From Paracoccaceae bacterium (lineage in GTDB: Bacteria; Pseudomonadota; Alphaproteobacteria; Rhodobacterales; Rhodobacteraceae), in the NCBI GenBank assembly GCA_004153385.1, contig SDAL01000001.1, positions 248,001-312,000 of the forward strand: a stretch of 64,000 nucleotides of DNA. Reading direction: 5' to 3'. The notes beneath the pieces are model-generated. The model was given only the letters and a program-made list of their open reading frames with translations, made no database searches and was not told the DNA's origin. Positions 20,199-28,783 of this stretch are shown piece by piece (the stretch's first letter is position 1; each line of letters begins with the position of its first letter). Position numbers and translations under genes: made by a program.

Positions 20199-20228
20199 AA
20201 GGGTGCCGAAGATTGCTTCGGCACCCTT
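20199..20228 (-). terminator. Hairpin terminator downstream of the FMN reductase gene
   Basis: A perfect 13-bp stem (AAGGGTGCCGAAG / CTTCGGCACCCTT) with a 4-base loop. On the minus strand it is followed by TTTGTCTT, so it most likely terminates the FMN reductase transcript before ccmI. Nothing else is seen in the 205-base gap. Confidence 0.75.
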
Positions 20229-20259
20229 CACGCGACGGAGATCGCATATGGTGACCGGC

Positions 20260-20817
20260 TTAGCCGGTAATTGTCGACACCCAAGCCGCATAGGCCGTCA
20301 TGATCGTGCCTAAAAACTTGCGTGTGTCGTCGTTGGTCATAGTCCCGTCATCATCGAACATCGTGTGGAAACCGCCGATATAGGCTTCGGGCTGTTGGAG
20401 CACCGGCATATCGAGAAAGACCAGCGACTGGCGCAGATGGTGGTTTGCACCAAAACCGCCCACACCGCCCATCGAACCCGAAACGACCAGTGCGGGTTTT
20501 CCGGCCCAGACGCTTTCGCCGTAGGGACGCGAGCCGACATCAAGCGCGTTTTTTATCGCGGCCGGAAGACCACGGTTATATTCCGGCGTGACAAACATCA
20601 CACCATCGCTGGCGCTGATCGCTTTGCGAAACACGGTCCATGCCTCCGGCGCGGTGCCCTCGTCGTCGAGATCGGGATTATAAAGCGGCAGATCCCCGAT
20701 TTCCACGAAATCGAACGTCATCGCTTCGGGGGCTTCATGGATCAGTGTCTTGGCCAGCATCCGGTTGAAAGAGCCTTTACGCAAAGATCCGACAAGAACC
20801 GAAATCTTTTTGGTCAT
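20260..20817 (-). CDS. NADPH-dependent FMN reductase family oxidoreductase
   Basis: A 185-aa flavodoxin-fold reductase. The N-terminal phosphate-binding loop KISVLVGSLRKGSFNRMLAK and the flavin-contacting TPEYNRGLPAAIKNALD are hallmarks of the NADPH-dependent FMN reductase / azoreductase-like family, together with KPALVVSGSMGGVGGFGA. The substrate (quinones, azo dyes, chromate) cannot be deduced. The start has an AAGGAAAA ribosome site. It stands alone, divergent from sodB, with its own terminator. Confidence 0.92.
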   Translation of the reverse strand: MTKKISVLVGSLRKGSFNRMLAKTLIHEAPEAMTFDFVEIGDLPLYNPDLDDEGTAPEAWTVFRKAISASDGVMFVTPEYNRGLPAAIKNALDVGSRPYGESVWAGKPALVVSGSMGGVGGFGANHHLRQSLVFLDMPVLQQPEAYIGGFHTMFDDDGTMTNDDTRKFLGTIMTAYAAWVSTITG

Positions 20818-21063
20818 GGGGTTTTCCTTTTTGTACGACTGCGAGAGGGCATGACACGCAGCGATGGTATCAAGACCGTGACCCTAATCTAGGGTGATTT
20901 GATGGCAGGTAAATATGCCCGTGTTGCGGTTCGATGTGCGCCGTTGCACGGGTCACGAAACGCGTGCATGGCGCAGGCGTTTTGTGCAGTGCGCGCTTCG
21001 GCGTTACGCGGTGGGGTGCGTTTGTCGATGCAGGGCAAAATCCATTGCGCAAAAGACGGGCAC

Positions 21064-21094
21064 TTGACCTTGGCAGTTTGCGGGCTTCTATTGT
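21064..21094 (+). promoter_or_regulatory. Weak candidate promoter for sodB
   Basis: TTGACC (21064-21069) and TATTGT (21089-21094) are 19 bases apart, longer than ideal. They sit about 40 bases before the sodB ATG in the 314-base divergent gap with the FMN reductase gene. No Fur or RirA/Irr box was recognised. Confidence 0.25.
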
Positions 21095-21131
21095 GGCGAG
21101 AGAAATCTTCAAGTTTAAGGAGGGACGCCCC

Positions 21132-21731
21132 ATGGCATTCGAACTTCCCGATCTTCCCTACGCACATGACGCGCTTGCATCGCTCGGCATGTCCAAGGAA
21201 ACACTGGAATACCACCACGACATCCACCACAAAGCCTATGTCGACAACGGCAACAAGGCGATTGCTGGCACCGAGTGGGAAGGCAAATCCGTCGAAGAGA
21301 TCATCAAGGGCACGTATGATCCCAAAGCTGTTGCACAAAGCGGTATCTTCAACAACGCATCGCAATTCTGGAACCACAACCAGTTTTGGGAAATGATGGG
21401 CCCGGGCGATTCTGCCATGCCCGGCGAGTTGGAAAAAGCGCTGGTTGAATCCTTCGGTTCGGTCGACGAATTCAAATCGCAGTTTTCGGCTGCAGGCGCG
21501 GGCCAGTTCGGTTCCGGCTGGTGCTGGCTTGTCAAAGACACCGACGGTGCCTTGAAAGTGACCAAGACCGAAAACGGTGTGAATCCGCTTTGCTTCGGCC
21601 AGACGGCGCTTTTGGGCTGTGATGTGTGGGAGCACTCCTATTATATCGACTTCCGCAACAAACGTCCGGCCTATCTGTCGAACTTCCTCGACAAGCTGGT
21701 CAATTGGGAAAATGTTGCATCGCGCATGTGA
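21132..21731 (+). CDS. sodB: Superoxide dismutase (Fe type)
   Basis: Converts superoxide to peroxide and oxygen in the cytoplasm. The 199-aa product has the four metal ligands in place: His in YHHDIHHKAYVDN, His in FWNHNQFW, and Asp and His in CDVWEHSYYIDFRN. The QFGSGWCWLV block is nearer to iron than manganese enzymes, although cambialistic use is possible. The ATG at 21132 follows an AAGGAGGG ribosome site. The gene is monocistronic with an intrinsic terminator. Confidence 0.97.
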   Translation: MAFELPDLPYAHDALASLGMSKETLEYHHDIHHKAYVDNGNKAIAGTEWEGKSVEEIIKGTYDPKAVAQSGIFNNASQFWNHNQFWEMMGPGDSAMPGELEKALVESFGSVDEFKSQFSAAGAGQFGSGWCWLVKDTDGALKVTKTENGVNPLCFGQTALLGCDVWEHSYYIDFRNKRPAYLSNFLDKLVNWENVASRM

Positions 21732-21761
21732 CCTTCTACCCAAGACTGCACTGACGATCTG

Positions 21762-21786
21762 GGGCATCCGTAAGGGTGCCCTTTTT
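21762..21786 (+). terminator. Rho-independent terminator after sodB
   Basis: An 8-bp stem GGGCATCC / GGGTGCCC (one G-T pair) with a GTAA loop is followed by five Ts. Confidence 0.85.
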
Positions 21787-21836
21787 CGTTGGGTGGCCAT
21801 CTGGATCGCGTGGTCTGGGATCGCGACAGGCTTTGT

Positions 21837-21861
21837 GGAACGATTGCGGACACACTGCGTT
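21837..21861 (+). promoter_or_regulatory. Candidate EcfG (general stress) promoter for the 76-aa / host-attachment operon
   Basis: GGAAC (21837-21841) and CGTT (21858-21861) are 16 bases apart, a perfect EcfG consensus. The -10 lies 32 bases before the first start codon of the operon, the same geometry as for osmC. Confidence 0.65.
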
Positions 21862-21893
21862 ATATCATCAGGACATAACGACAGGAGGTCACC

Positions 21894-22124
21894 ATGGCAG
21901 AGCGACTACGCAGTCAAGACGGTACCCGCGAGACGAAAGAAGTTTTGGGCGAAGCGCCCGAAGATCTTCCCGAAACGCCCAGTGGTCAGGGCAGTGCCGG
22001 TGGCGAGATGCAACGCAAACTTGGCACCCGCGACGAAAAGAAACATTATGACAGTACCGATCCCGGCAACACCCGCGTGACGGGACAGGATCAGGATGGT
22101 TCCGGCGACAAGGAGAACATGTAA
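21894..22124 (+). CDS. Small hydrophilic protein, unknown function
   Basis: A 76-aa protein of low complexity, rich in Gly, Asp, Glu, Thr and Gln (for example TPSGQGSAGGEM and NTRVTGQDQDGSGDKENM). It has no cysteine, signal or membrane segment and is probably disordered, resembling stress hydrophilins in composition. The ribosome site GGAGG is strong. Its TAA stop overlaps the ATG of the next gene by one base, so the pair is coupled. The stress-type promoter upstream supports induction in stationary phase or stress, as inference. Confidence 0.82.
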   Translation: MAERLRSQDGTRETKEVLGEAPEDLPETPSGQGSAGGEMQRKLGTRDEKKHYDSTDPGNTRVTGQDQDGSGDKENM

Positions 22125-22579
22125 TGCCCGAGTTGAAAAAAGGCACATGGGTCGTTGTCGCGAATGGCGAAAAGGCCATGTTTTTGGAAAACGTGACGGA
22201 TGCTCAAGATCCCAACCTTGAGGTGCGTCGCGTTGACGAACAGGACAATCCCGCCGACCGAGATCAGGGGACCGACAAGCCGGGTCGTCAGGCAGACAAC
22301 GGTCCGGGACAGAAATCCGCGTTTGAAGAGACCGATTGGCACGAGCTTGCCAAAGAGCGTTTTGCAGATGATCTGGCCGAGCGGCTTTACAAAATGGCGC
22401 ATAAAGGCCGTTTCGATCATCTGGTGATTGTGGCAAGCCCCTCGGTCTTGGGCAATTTGCGTTCGGCGTTCCACAAGGAAGTCTCCGACCGTATCATTGC
22501 CGAAATCCCGAAAGATTTCACCAACCACCCGCGTGACGAGATTGAAAAACACGTGGCCCGTGAACTGTCCGACAGCTAA
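22124..22579 (+). CDS. Host attachment family protein
   Basis: A 151-aa soluble protein matching the family first described as required for attachment to host cells. Diagnostic parts are the start KKGTWVVVANGEKAMFL, the middle ADDLAERLYKMAHKGRFDHLVIVASPSVLGNLR and the end EIPKDFTNHPRDEIEKHV. The fold recalls the eRF1/Pelota middle-domain, and members are widespread in free-living bacteria, so a literal host-attachment role is doubtful. It is translated together with the 76-aa protein and ends at a hairpin. Confidence 0.9.
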   Translation: MPELKKGTWVVVANGEKAMFLENVTDAQDPNLEVRRVDEQDNPADRDQGTDKPGRQADNGPGQKSAFEETDWHELAKERFADDLAERLYKMAHKGRFDHLVIVASPSVLGNLRSAFHKEVSDRIIAEIPKDFTNHPRDEIEKHVARELSDS

Positions 22580-22625
22580 CGCCCCCACTCGACCTATCTG
22601 ACATGCCGGACAAAACCGGCCCCCC

Positions 22626-22658
22626 AGCGCCCTTCAGACCCGTTCTGAAGGGCGCTTT
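22626..22658 (+). terminator. Hairpin terminator after the host-attachment gene
   Basis: A perfect 12-bp stem AGCGCCCTTCAG / CTGAAGGGCGCT with a 7-base loop and only a short T tail. Confidence 0.7.
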
Positions 22659-22757
22659 CAGATATTTGCACATAAGCCGCCCTGATCCGTGCAGGACGTT
22701 CTCTTTTCATCCCGCCCGATATCCGCCAGCCTGCGCGCAATTCAAATGGAGAGCGTT

Positions 22758-23663
22758 ATGTCCGATTCCGCCAAAGGATTTTTGGCCATGGTGGCCTGTT
22801 GCACAATTTGGGGATTGTCGGGGCTGTTTTTCAAAGTGCTCGAGGATGTGCCCGTGCTCGAAGTGCTGGCGCATCGCACGTTCTGGTCTGCGGTGGTGTT
22901 TCTGATCGTGCTGCGTATCCAGCGTCGCATGCAGGCCCTGCGGGTCGCGCTGCGTCCGAAATCTGCGCTGATCATCGCCTGTGCGGCTCTTTTCATCACC
23001 GGTAACTGGTTCACCTATGTCTGGGCGATCCACAATCACCACGCGCTGGAAGCAAGCCTTGGCTACTATATCTTCCCGCTGTTTTCAGTTGTGTTGGGGG
23101 TGGTCTTTTTGGGCGAGAAACTGGGGTGGCCGCAGCGGCTGGCCGTGTTGCTCGCGGCACTGGCGGTGCTTTACTTGGGTATCGGGCTGGGGCGCGCGCC
23201 GTTTGTGCCGCTGACCTTGGGGGTCACGTTCGGCATGTACGGGCTGATCAAAAAGGGCATCAAGGCGGACCCTTTGGTGTCTGTCACGGCCGAAGTGCTG
23301 CTGCTGGCACCGTTATCGCTGGGATATATGCTGGCGCTGGAACTGGGCTGGGCCGGAACCGGCGGCGGCCATTTCGGGCGCGATCCGACAGAGACGCTGT
23401 TTCTGGTCCTGTCGGCAGGGCTGACGGCGGTGCCTCTGATGCTGTTTTCCTATGCCGCACAACGGCTGAAGCTGTCGACGGTCGGGCTGATGCAGTATAT
23501 GAACCCGACGCTGCAGTTGATGGTGGCCCTGTTCATCTTTGCCGAACCGCTGACACCTTGGCACAAGGTCACTTTGCCGGTGATCTGGATCGCGCTGGCG
23601 CTATACAGCTACGGCAGCTTTGGTCAGGCCAGACTGGCGCGGGCCGCAGCCGCCCCGAAATAA
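22758..23663 (+). CDS. rarD: EamA-family transporter RarD
   Basis: A 301-aa inner-membrane protein with ten predicted segments, of the drug/metabolite transporter superfamily. The start KGFLAMVACCTIWGLSGLFFKVL, then LEVLAHRTFWSAV and NWFTYVWAIHNHHALEASLGYYIFPL, match RarD, named from a chloramphenicol-sensitivity locus; the substrate is not known. ATG 22758 was chosen for its GGAG site; an ATG at 22746 and an open frame to 22689 exist. It converges on the LOG-family gene. Confidence 0.92.
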   Translation: MSDSAKGFLAMVACCTIWGLSGLFFKVLEDVPVLEVLAHRTFWSAVVFLIVLRIQRRMQALRVALRPKSALIIACAALFITGNWFTYVWAIHNHHALEASLGYYIFPLFSVVLGVVFLGEKLGWPQRLAVLLAALAVLYLGIGLGRAPFVPLTLGVTFGMYGLIKKGIKADPLVSVTAEVLLLAPLSLGYMLALELGWAGTGGGHFGRDPTETLFLVLSAGLTAVPLMLFSYAAQRLKLSTVGLMQYMNPTLQLMVALFIFAEPLTPWHKVTLPVIWIALALYSYGSFGQARLARAAAAPK

Positions 23664-23726
23664 CCCGAAATCGGGCGGGGTAGGGCGCGCGTCCCGATCT
23701 GCGCCCGCCCCAAACACGCGCAGTCG

Positions 23727-24287
23727 TCACGCCGACAGGCGCGCGACCAGCAGCGATTGCAATTGCGCCACGTCATCGGCCCAGTCGATAAACTCCGCCA
23801 GTGTCGGATCGGCGAACCCGTCGGTGATGGTCTGCTCGATCAGGGTTTTCAGCGGCGACCAGTAGCCATCGGTGTTCAGCACAAGGATCGGTTTGGCATG
23901 CAGGCCGATCTGGCGCCATGTCAGCACCTCGAACAGCTCGTCGAGCGATCCCGCACCGCCTGGCAACAGCACAATCGCATCGCTGTTCATGAACATGACT
24001 TTTTTACGCTCATGCATGGTTTCGGTCACGATATACTGTGTCAGGTCGCGCTTGCCGACCTCGCGCGAGAAAAGATGTTCGGGGATTACGCCGAAAGTCT
24101 TGCCACCGGCTTGCTGTGCGGCGCGCGCGACCGTGCCCATCAGCCCCACATCGCCTGCACCGTACACCAAACGCCAGCCACGTTCGGCAAGCATGGTGCC
24201 GGTGGCCTGTGCGGCCTGTTCATATGCGGGGCGTGTGCCCATACGGGAGCCGCAGAAAACACAAACGGAGCGTGGGGTGTCGGCCAT
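23727..24287 (-). CDS. LOG-family phosphoribohydrolase (TIGR00730)
   Basis: A 186-aa Rossmann-like protein that hydrolyses nucleoside 5'-monophosphates; members called LOG release free cytokinins. The conserved core PGGAGSLDELFEVLTW corresponds to the PGGxGTxxE catalytic motif, with Ser in place of Thr. MHERKKVMFMNSDAIVLLPGG and SVCVFCGSRMG are also typical. Whether it makes cytokinin or is a general nucleotide hydrolase cannot be read. The start has a GAAAGGG site. It is divergent from the Atm1-type exporter gene. Confidence 0.93.
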   Translation of the reverse strand: MADTPRSVCVFCGSRMGTRPAYEQAAQATGTMLAERGWRLVYGAGDVGLMGTVARAAQQAGGKTFGVIPEHLFSREVGKRDLTQYIVTETMHERKKVMFMNSDAIVLLPGGAGSLDELFEVLTWRQIGLHAKPILVLNTDGYWSPLKTLIEQTITDGFADPTLAEFIDWADDVAQLQSLLVARLSA

Positions 24288-24701
24288 AATAGTCCCTTTC
24301 GGTTGCAAATTCGGACGGACCTCGGGGCTATCGTGGCAAACGGTTGCGGCCCGTGGGGGACGATTGATGCCCACGCAGGCCCGACGCTGTCATTGATACG
24401 GTTCCCAAGGGATCGGTTGGCAGTGTGATAGACCCGCATGCGGGCCGGCTCAAGGGAGGCTGGTCGGGGTAAGGGACGAAATCGTGCAAACACAGGGGGG
24501 GAGGGCGGGATTGAAAACACAGATCATCCGTGCAATGCCCCTTGGACTTTGGACAGGGGGCGATTAGGGTCGCGCCGGTCCTTGCATGCCGCGTCTTGTC
24601 TGCGGGCGGCGCACCCAATTACCGACACCAATCGCCTATACCACTTGCCGGCGCAGACCGACGTCTGGCCTGTGCCGATCGCTGGAACGAAAGATACCCC
24701 G
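24288..24701. other. Divergent intergenic stretch
   Basis: These 414 bases separate the LOG-family gene and the Atm1-type exporter gene, which point away from each other. No supported gene is present; short open frames lack ribosome sites. It should hold the promoters of both genes. A GGAAC at ~24683 has no CGTT partner at 16-17 bases. Confidence 0.4.
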
Positions 24702-26564
24702 ATGCCCCCCGATACGTCTACCACACCCGCCGATAGTGCCGCGCAGGAACGCAAACGCGGGCTGAAGCTGATCGGTTTCATCCTGCCCTATCTGTGGCCT
24801 TCCCAAAAAGACGCCGGATGGGTGCGCCGCCGCGTGGTGGGGGCTGTGTTGTTTTTGCTGGCGGCCAAAGGGGTCACGCTGGCCACACCCTATATCTACA
24901 AGCTTGCCGTTGATGCCCTGTCGGGCGAGGCGGATGCACAGGCGTTGCTGTTGCCGCTGGGGGCGGTGGCGCTGACGGTTGCCTATGGCGTGGCGCGGTT
25001 CATGGCATCGGGGCTGGCCGAGGCGCGCAACGCGCTTTTTGTTCCGGTGCGCACGCGCGCGCTTAAAGGGATGGCGCTGGAAACCTTTGTGCATATGCAC
25101 AACCTGTCTTTGCGATATCATCTGGGACGGCGCACGGGGGCGCTGTCGCGTATTATCGAGCGTGGCGTCAAGGCGGTGGAGTTCGTCCTTAGCTTCCTTT
25201 TATTCTCCATCGTGCCCCTGATATTGGAACTGCTGTTCGTTTTGGGGATTTTCGCACTTGCCTTCGACTGGCGGTATGCGTGTGTGCTGGCGCTTACGAT
25301 CGTGCTGTATGTGACGTTCACGCTCAAGCTAACCGAATGGCGGGTGCAGGTTCGGCGCCTGATGAACGACGCCGATCAAAACGCGAACCAACGCGCCATC
25401 GACAGCTTGCTCAATTTCGAGACGGTGAAATTCTTTGCAGCCGAGGAATGGGAAACGCGCCGGTATGAAACGGCGATGGACGATTACGCGCGCGCCTCGA
25501 TCAAAACCGAATATTCGTTGTCGTTTCTGAACGCAGGGCAGGCATTTATCATCACCTTGGGTCTGGGCACTGTGATGGTGATGGCCGCGATGGAAGTGAC
25601 GGCGGGCACATTGAGCGTGGGTGATTTTGTGATGGTTCAGGCCTATATGATCCAGATCACCACGCCGCTCAATTTTCTGGGCTCGGTCTATCGCAATATC
25701 CGCCAAGGCCTGACCGACATGGGCGAGATGTTCGATCTGCTCAACCAACCGCCCGAAATTTCCGATACACCCGGGGCGCTGCCACTTGTGGTTGAGGGCG
25801 GGGCCGTAGAATTCCGCGATGTGAAATTCCATTATTTTCCTGAACGCCCCATCCTCAAAGGGCTGGATATGCGCGTTCCTGCGGGGGGAAGTGTCGCGCT
25901 TGTGGGCGCGTCGGGGGCCGGTAAATCCACTATCGGGCGACTTATATTCCGTTTCTACGATGTAACGGGCGGTGCCATTCGCATCGACGGGCAGGATTTG
26001 CGCGACGTCACGCAGGATTCGATCCACAAGGCGATCGGCGTTGTGCCGCAAGACACCGTTTTGTTTAACGATACGATTGGCTACAACATCGCCTACGGGC
26101 GTCCGGGCGCATCGCAGGCGCAAATCGAGGCCGCTGCCAAAGCGGCCCATATCGATACTTTCATCGAAAGCCTGCCCGACGGCTATGACACGCAGGTGGG
26201 CGAGCGCGGGCTGAAGCTTTCGGGCGGCGAAAAACAGCGCGTGGGCATTGCGCGAACGATTTTGAAAAACCCGCCGATCCTGCTTCTGGACGAGGCCACA
26301 TCGGCCCTTGATACCCAGACCGAGCAGGAAATCCAGCGCGCGCTGAAGGCCGTGGGGCAGGGGCGCACAGTGATCAGCATTGCTCACAGGCTCTCTACAA
26401 TCGTGGAGGCCGACGAGATTATCGTTCTGGACGCAGGCCAAGTGGTCGAGCGCGGCCACCATCATGCGCTTTTGGCCCGAGGCGGGCAATATGCGGCCAT
26501 GTGGGCGCGCCAATCGGCCGAAGATCAGGCCGACGAGCAGAAAGAGACCTCCGTCGAAACATGA
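24702..26564 (+). CDS. Atm1/HMT-type ABC exporter (fused membrane and ATPase domains)
   Basis: A 620-aa half-transporter that works as a homodimer. Six membrane segments lie at residues ~40-340 and the ATPase domain covers ~365-600 with Walker A GASGAGKST, signature LSGGEKQRVGIARTI, Walker B ILLLDEATSALD and switch IAHRLST. The membrane-domain motif SLLNFETVKFFAAEEWETRRY and a FERDVTGG-like RFYDVTGG turn identify the Atm1 group, which exports glutathione-linked sulfur or metal compounds. No ribosome site of strength precedes ATG 24702, but it is the first Met of the conserved part. Confidence 0.93.
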   Translation: MPPDTSTTPADSAAQERKRGLKLIGFILPYLWPSQKDAGWVRRRVVGAVLFLLAAKGVTLATPYIYKLAVDALSGEADAQALLLPLGAVALTVAYGVARFMASGLAEARNALFVPVRTRALKGMALETFVHMHNLSLRYHLGRRTGALSRIIERGVKAVEFVLSFLLFSIVPLILELLFVLGIFALAFDWRYACVLALTIVLYVTFTLKLTEWRVQVRRLMNDADQNANQRAIDSLLNFETVKFFAAEEWETRRYETAMDDYARASIKTEYSLSFLNAGQAFIITLGLGTVMVMAAMEVTAGTLSVGDFVMVQAYMIQITTPLNFLGSVYRNIRQGLTDMGEMFDLLNQPPEISDTPGALPLVVEGGAVEFRDVKFHYFPERPILKGLDMRVPAGGSVALVGASGAGKSTIGRLIFRFYDVTGGAIRIDGQDLRDVTQDSIHKAIGVVPQDTVLFNDTIGYNIAYGRPGASQAQIEAAAKAAHIDTFIESLPDGYDTQVGERGLKLSGGEKQRVGIARTILKNPPILLLDEATSALDTQTEQEIQRALKAVGQGRTVISIAHRLSTIVEADEIIVLDAGQVVERGHHHALLARGGQYAAMWARQSAEDQADEQKETSVET

Positions 26565-26671
26565 TCCATCCGTGCGTTTTCAGCCTCGTGATGGGTGTAT
26601 CGATCCACTGGCCTTGTCGGCGGGGCGGGCTTGCGTATAAGAAGACCACGACAAATTGAGGAGTGCGGCCC

Positions 26672-27316
26672 GTGAGTGAGACCGACAGTTTTATCGAAGA
26701 AGTCAGTGAAGAGGTCCGCCGTGACCGCCTTTACGGGATGCTCCGCAAATATGGCTGGATCGGGATCGTGGTCGTGCTCGCGATTGTGGGCGGTGCGGCC
26801 TATACGGAATGGACCGCATCGCGTGATGCCAATGCCGCGCAGGAATTCGGTGATGCGGTTGTCGCCGCCGTCGAACAGGATGCCCCCCTTGATGCGCTTA
26901 AATCCATTGATGCCGATGGCAGCCGCGCGGGTGTGCTGGATTTGACCGCCGGTGGCGAGGCCGCGAAGGCCGGCAACACCGACGCGGCGATCACCCATTT
27001 CCAAGCCGCCGCAGACAACGAGGCCTTGCCGCAAAGCCTGCGCCAGCTGGCCCAGATCAAGGCGGTTATGGTCGCAGGTACGGATATGGATCCCGCAAAA
27101 CGCGACGCGGCACTGGCCGAACTGGCAAAACCCGGCGCGCCTTATGCACCTCTGGCCCAAGAACAGCAGGTTCTGGCCTTGGTCGAGGCCGGTGACACCG
27201 ACAAGGCGATCGCCGAAGCACAGCGTATCTTGCAAGAGGCAGAGCTGACTGCGGGCTTGCAACAGCGGCTTTCGCAGTTGATTGTGGCGCTCGGGGGGGA
27301 TGTGCAACCCGACTGA
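26672..27316 (+). CDS. YfgM-like membrane-anchored TPR protein
   Basis: A 214-aa protein with a short cytoplasmic start (SETDSFIEEVSEEVRRDRLYGMLRKYGW), one membrane segment (residues ~32-50) and a periplasmic TPR-like helical domain. YfgM in E. coli interacts with the SecYEG translocon and the chaperone PpiD. The N-terminus and the position just before bamB and der fit YfgM exactly. GTG 26672 is favoured over GTG 26663 because of the distance from the GAGGAG site. Forms an operon with bamB and der. Confidence 0.88.
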   Translation: MSETDSFIEEVSEEVRRDRLYGMLRKYGWIGIVVVLAIVGGAAYTEWTASRDANAAQEFGDAVVAAVEQDAPLDALKSIDADGSRAGVLDLTAGGEAAKAGNTDAAITHFQAAADNEALPQSLRQLAQIKAVMVAGTDMDPAKRDAALAELAKPGAPYAPLAQEQQVLALVEAGDTDKAIAEAQRILQEAELTAGLQQRLSQLIVALGGDVQPD

Positions 27317-27378
27317 GCGGGCGCGCATATCACAAGGCTGATTGATGCAGAATATTTACGATGGCAGGGAGTAAAGCG

Positions 27379-28689
27379 GTGAAGCTGATCTATGGAATGG
27401 CCGCTTTGGGCATGGTTTTGGCCGTCGCAGGATGTGACGAAGAGGTGATCTTGCCGGGCGAGCGTCTTGACCCTCGCGAAGTGTTGAATATTCCCGCACA
27501 GGAGGCGCCGCAGGCTACGGCCGTGGCGCTGAACCTTCCTGCGGTGAGTGCGAATGCAAACTGGCCCCAGCGGGCTGGCAACGAACGCCACGCTCCGGTC
27601 AATGCGGCCATCGGGCAGGGCACCACTTTGATGTGGAGCGCGCCCATCGGCGAGGCGACCGGGCGCAAGCACCGTATTACAGCAGATCCCGTTGTCTCCG
27701 GCGGGCGGATTTTCACACTCGATAGCCGTGCACTGGCTGTGGCCACATCGACCTCCGGGCAAACGTTGTGGCGTGCCGATCTGGTGCCTGCGGGCGAAAA
27801 CGCCGATAGCGCATCCGGCGGCGGGATCGCCGCGGCGGGCGATACGGTTTATGTCACGACAGGATTTGGCCAGCTGGTCGCGCTGGAGGCCACGACAGGC
27901 CGCGTGCGCTGGCGGCAATCTTTCGATGTATCGGTGGGCGGCGCGCCGACTGTAAAAGACGGCATGGTCTATGTTGTGGCGCGCGACGGCTCTGCATGGG
28001 CGATTCGTGCAAGCGATGGCAAGGTGCAGTGGACGCTGGCCGGCCCTGCCTCGGCCTCGGCGATGACAGGCGTGTCTGCCCCTGCGGTTTCTGATCGGGC
28101 GGTGGTTTTCCCGTTCCCTTCTGGCGATCTGATGGCCACTTTGCCCGAAGGCGGGCTTAGCTTGTGGCAATCGCGTGTGCCCGGCAAGCGTCTGGGACGG
28201 GCGTTTGCCTCTGTTGTGGATCTGACCGGCGATCCGGTGATTGTCGGCAACCGCGTGTATGCGGGCACATCGGCCGGACGTTCGGCGGCCTTTGATCTGG
28301 GCACGGGCGAGCGTTTGTGGACCGCAAAAGAGGGCGCAACCTCGCCTTTGGTTGTCGCAGGCGGTTCTGTGTTCCTGATTTCCGACGAAGCGCAGCTGGT
28401 GCGTCTTGATGCGGAAACAGGCCGCGAAATCTATGCCATCGATATGCCCTATTACGTGACCGACAAGGTCAAGAAACAGCAAAAAATCTATGCCCACTAC
28501 GGGCCGGTTCTGGCGGGCAACAAACTCTATGTGGCCTCGTCGGGGGAAAACCTGCGTGTATTCTCGCCCCAGAACGGTGCCCTTATCGGCGAGGCCGATT
28601 TGCCGGGCGGGGCAGCCTCTGCGCCTGTGGTTGCGGGCCAGACGCTTTATGTTGTGTCGAAATCGGGCCAGCTTCTGGCCTATCGTTAA
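27379..28689 (+). CDS. bamB: Outer membrane assembly lipoprotein BamB-like (PQQ-type beta-propeller)
   Basis: BamB is a lipoprotein of the BAM complex that inserts beta-barrel proteins into the outer membrane. The 436-aa product has a lipoprotein signal with lipobox LAVAGC at its start, and repeats of propeller blades with the AxDxxTGxxxW pattern (for example ALEATTGRVRWRQSF, RASDGKVQWTL, FDLGTGERLWTA). GTG 27379 is chosen for its GGGAG site and ideal signal peptide; an in-frame ATG at 27361 would lengthen the N-terminus by 6. It sits between yfgM and der, as in E. coli. Confidence 0.9.
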   Translation: MKLIYGMAALGMVLAVAGCDEEVILPGERLDPREVLNIPAQEAPQATAVALNLPAVSANANWPQRAGNERHAPVNAAIGQGTTLMWSAPIGEATGRKHRITADPVVSGGRIFTLDSRALAVATSTSGQTLWRADLVPAGENADSASGGGIAAAGDTVYVTTGFGQLVALEATTGRVRWRQSFDVSVGGAPTVKDGMVYVVARDGSAWAIRASDGKVQWTLAGPASASAMTGVSAPAVSDRAVVFPFPSGDLMATLPEGGLSLWQSRVPGKRLGRAFASVVDLTGDPVIVGNRVYAGTSAGRSAAFDLGTGERLWTAKEGATSPLVVAGGSVFLISDEAQLVRLDAETGREIYAIDMPYYVTDKVKKQQKIYAHYGPVLAGNKLYVASSGENLRVFSPQNGALIGEADLPGGAASAPVVAGQTLYVVSKSGQLLAYR

Positions 28690-28783
28690 CCGATGCCCCT
28701 TTGACCTTGGTCTCGGGGGCGTGTAGGAGACGCGTTCTGATGTGCGGGCGGCGTTTTGTCGCCCGTTGCCCAAGGAGGGCCTT

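Noticed and set aside
24683-24705. A GGAAC motif just before the Atm1-type exporter gene
   Set aside because: The expected -10 position reads C-rich sequence and would fall inside the gene.
25329-26513. A 394-codon open frame on the minus strand
   Set aside because: Antisense to the Atm1-type exporter gene; Cys/His/Arg-rich composition is typical of a shadow frame.
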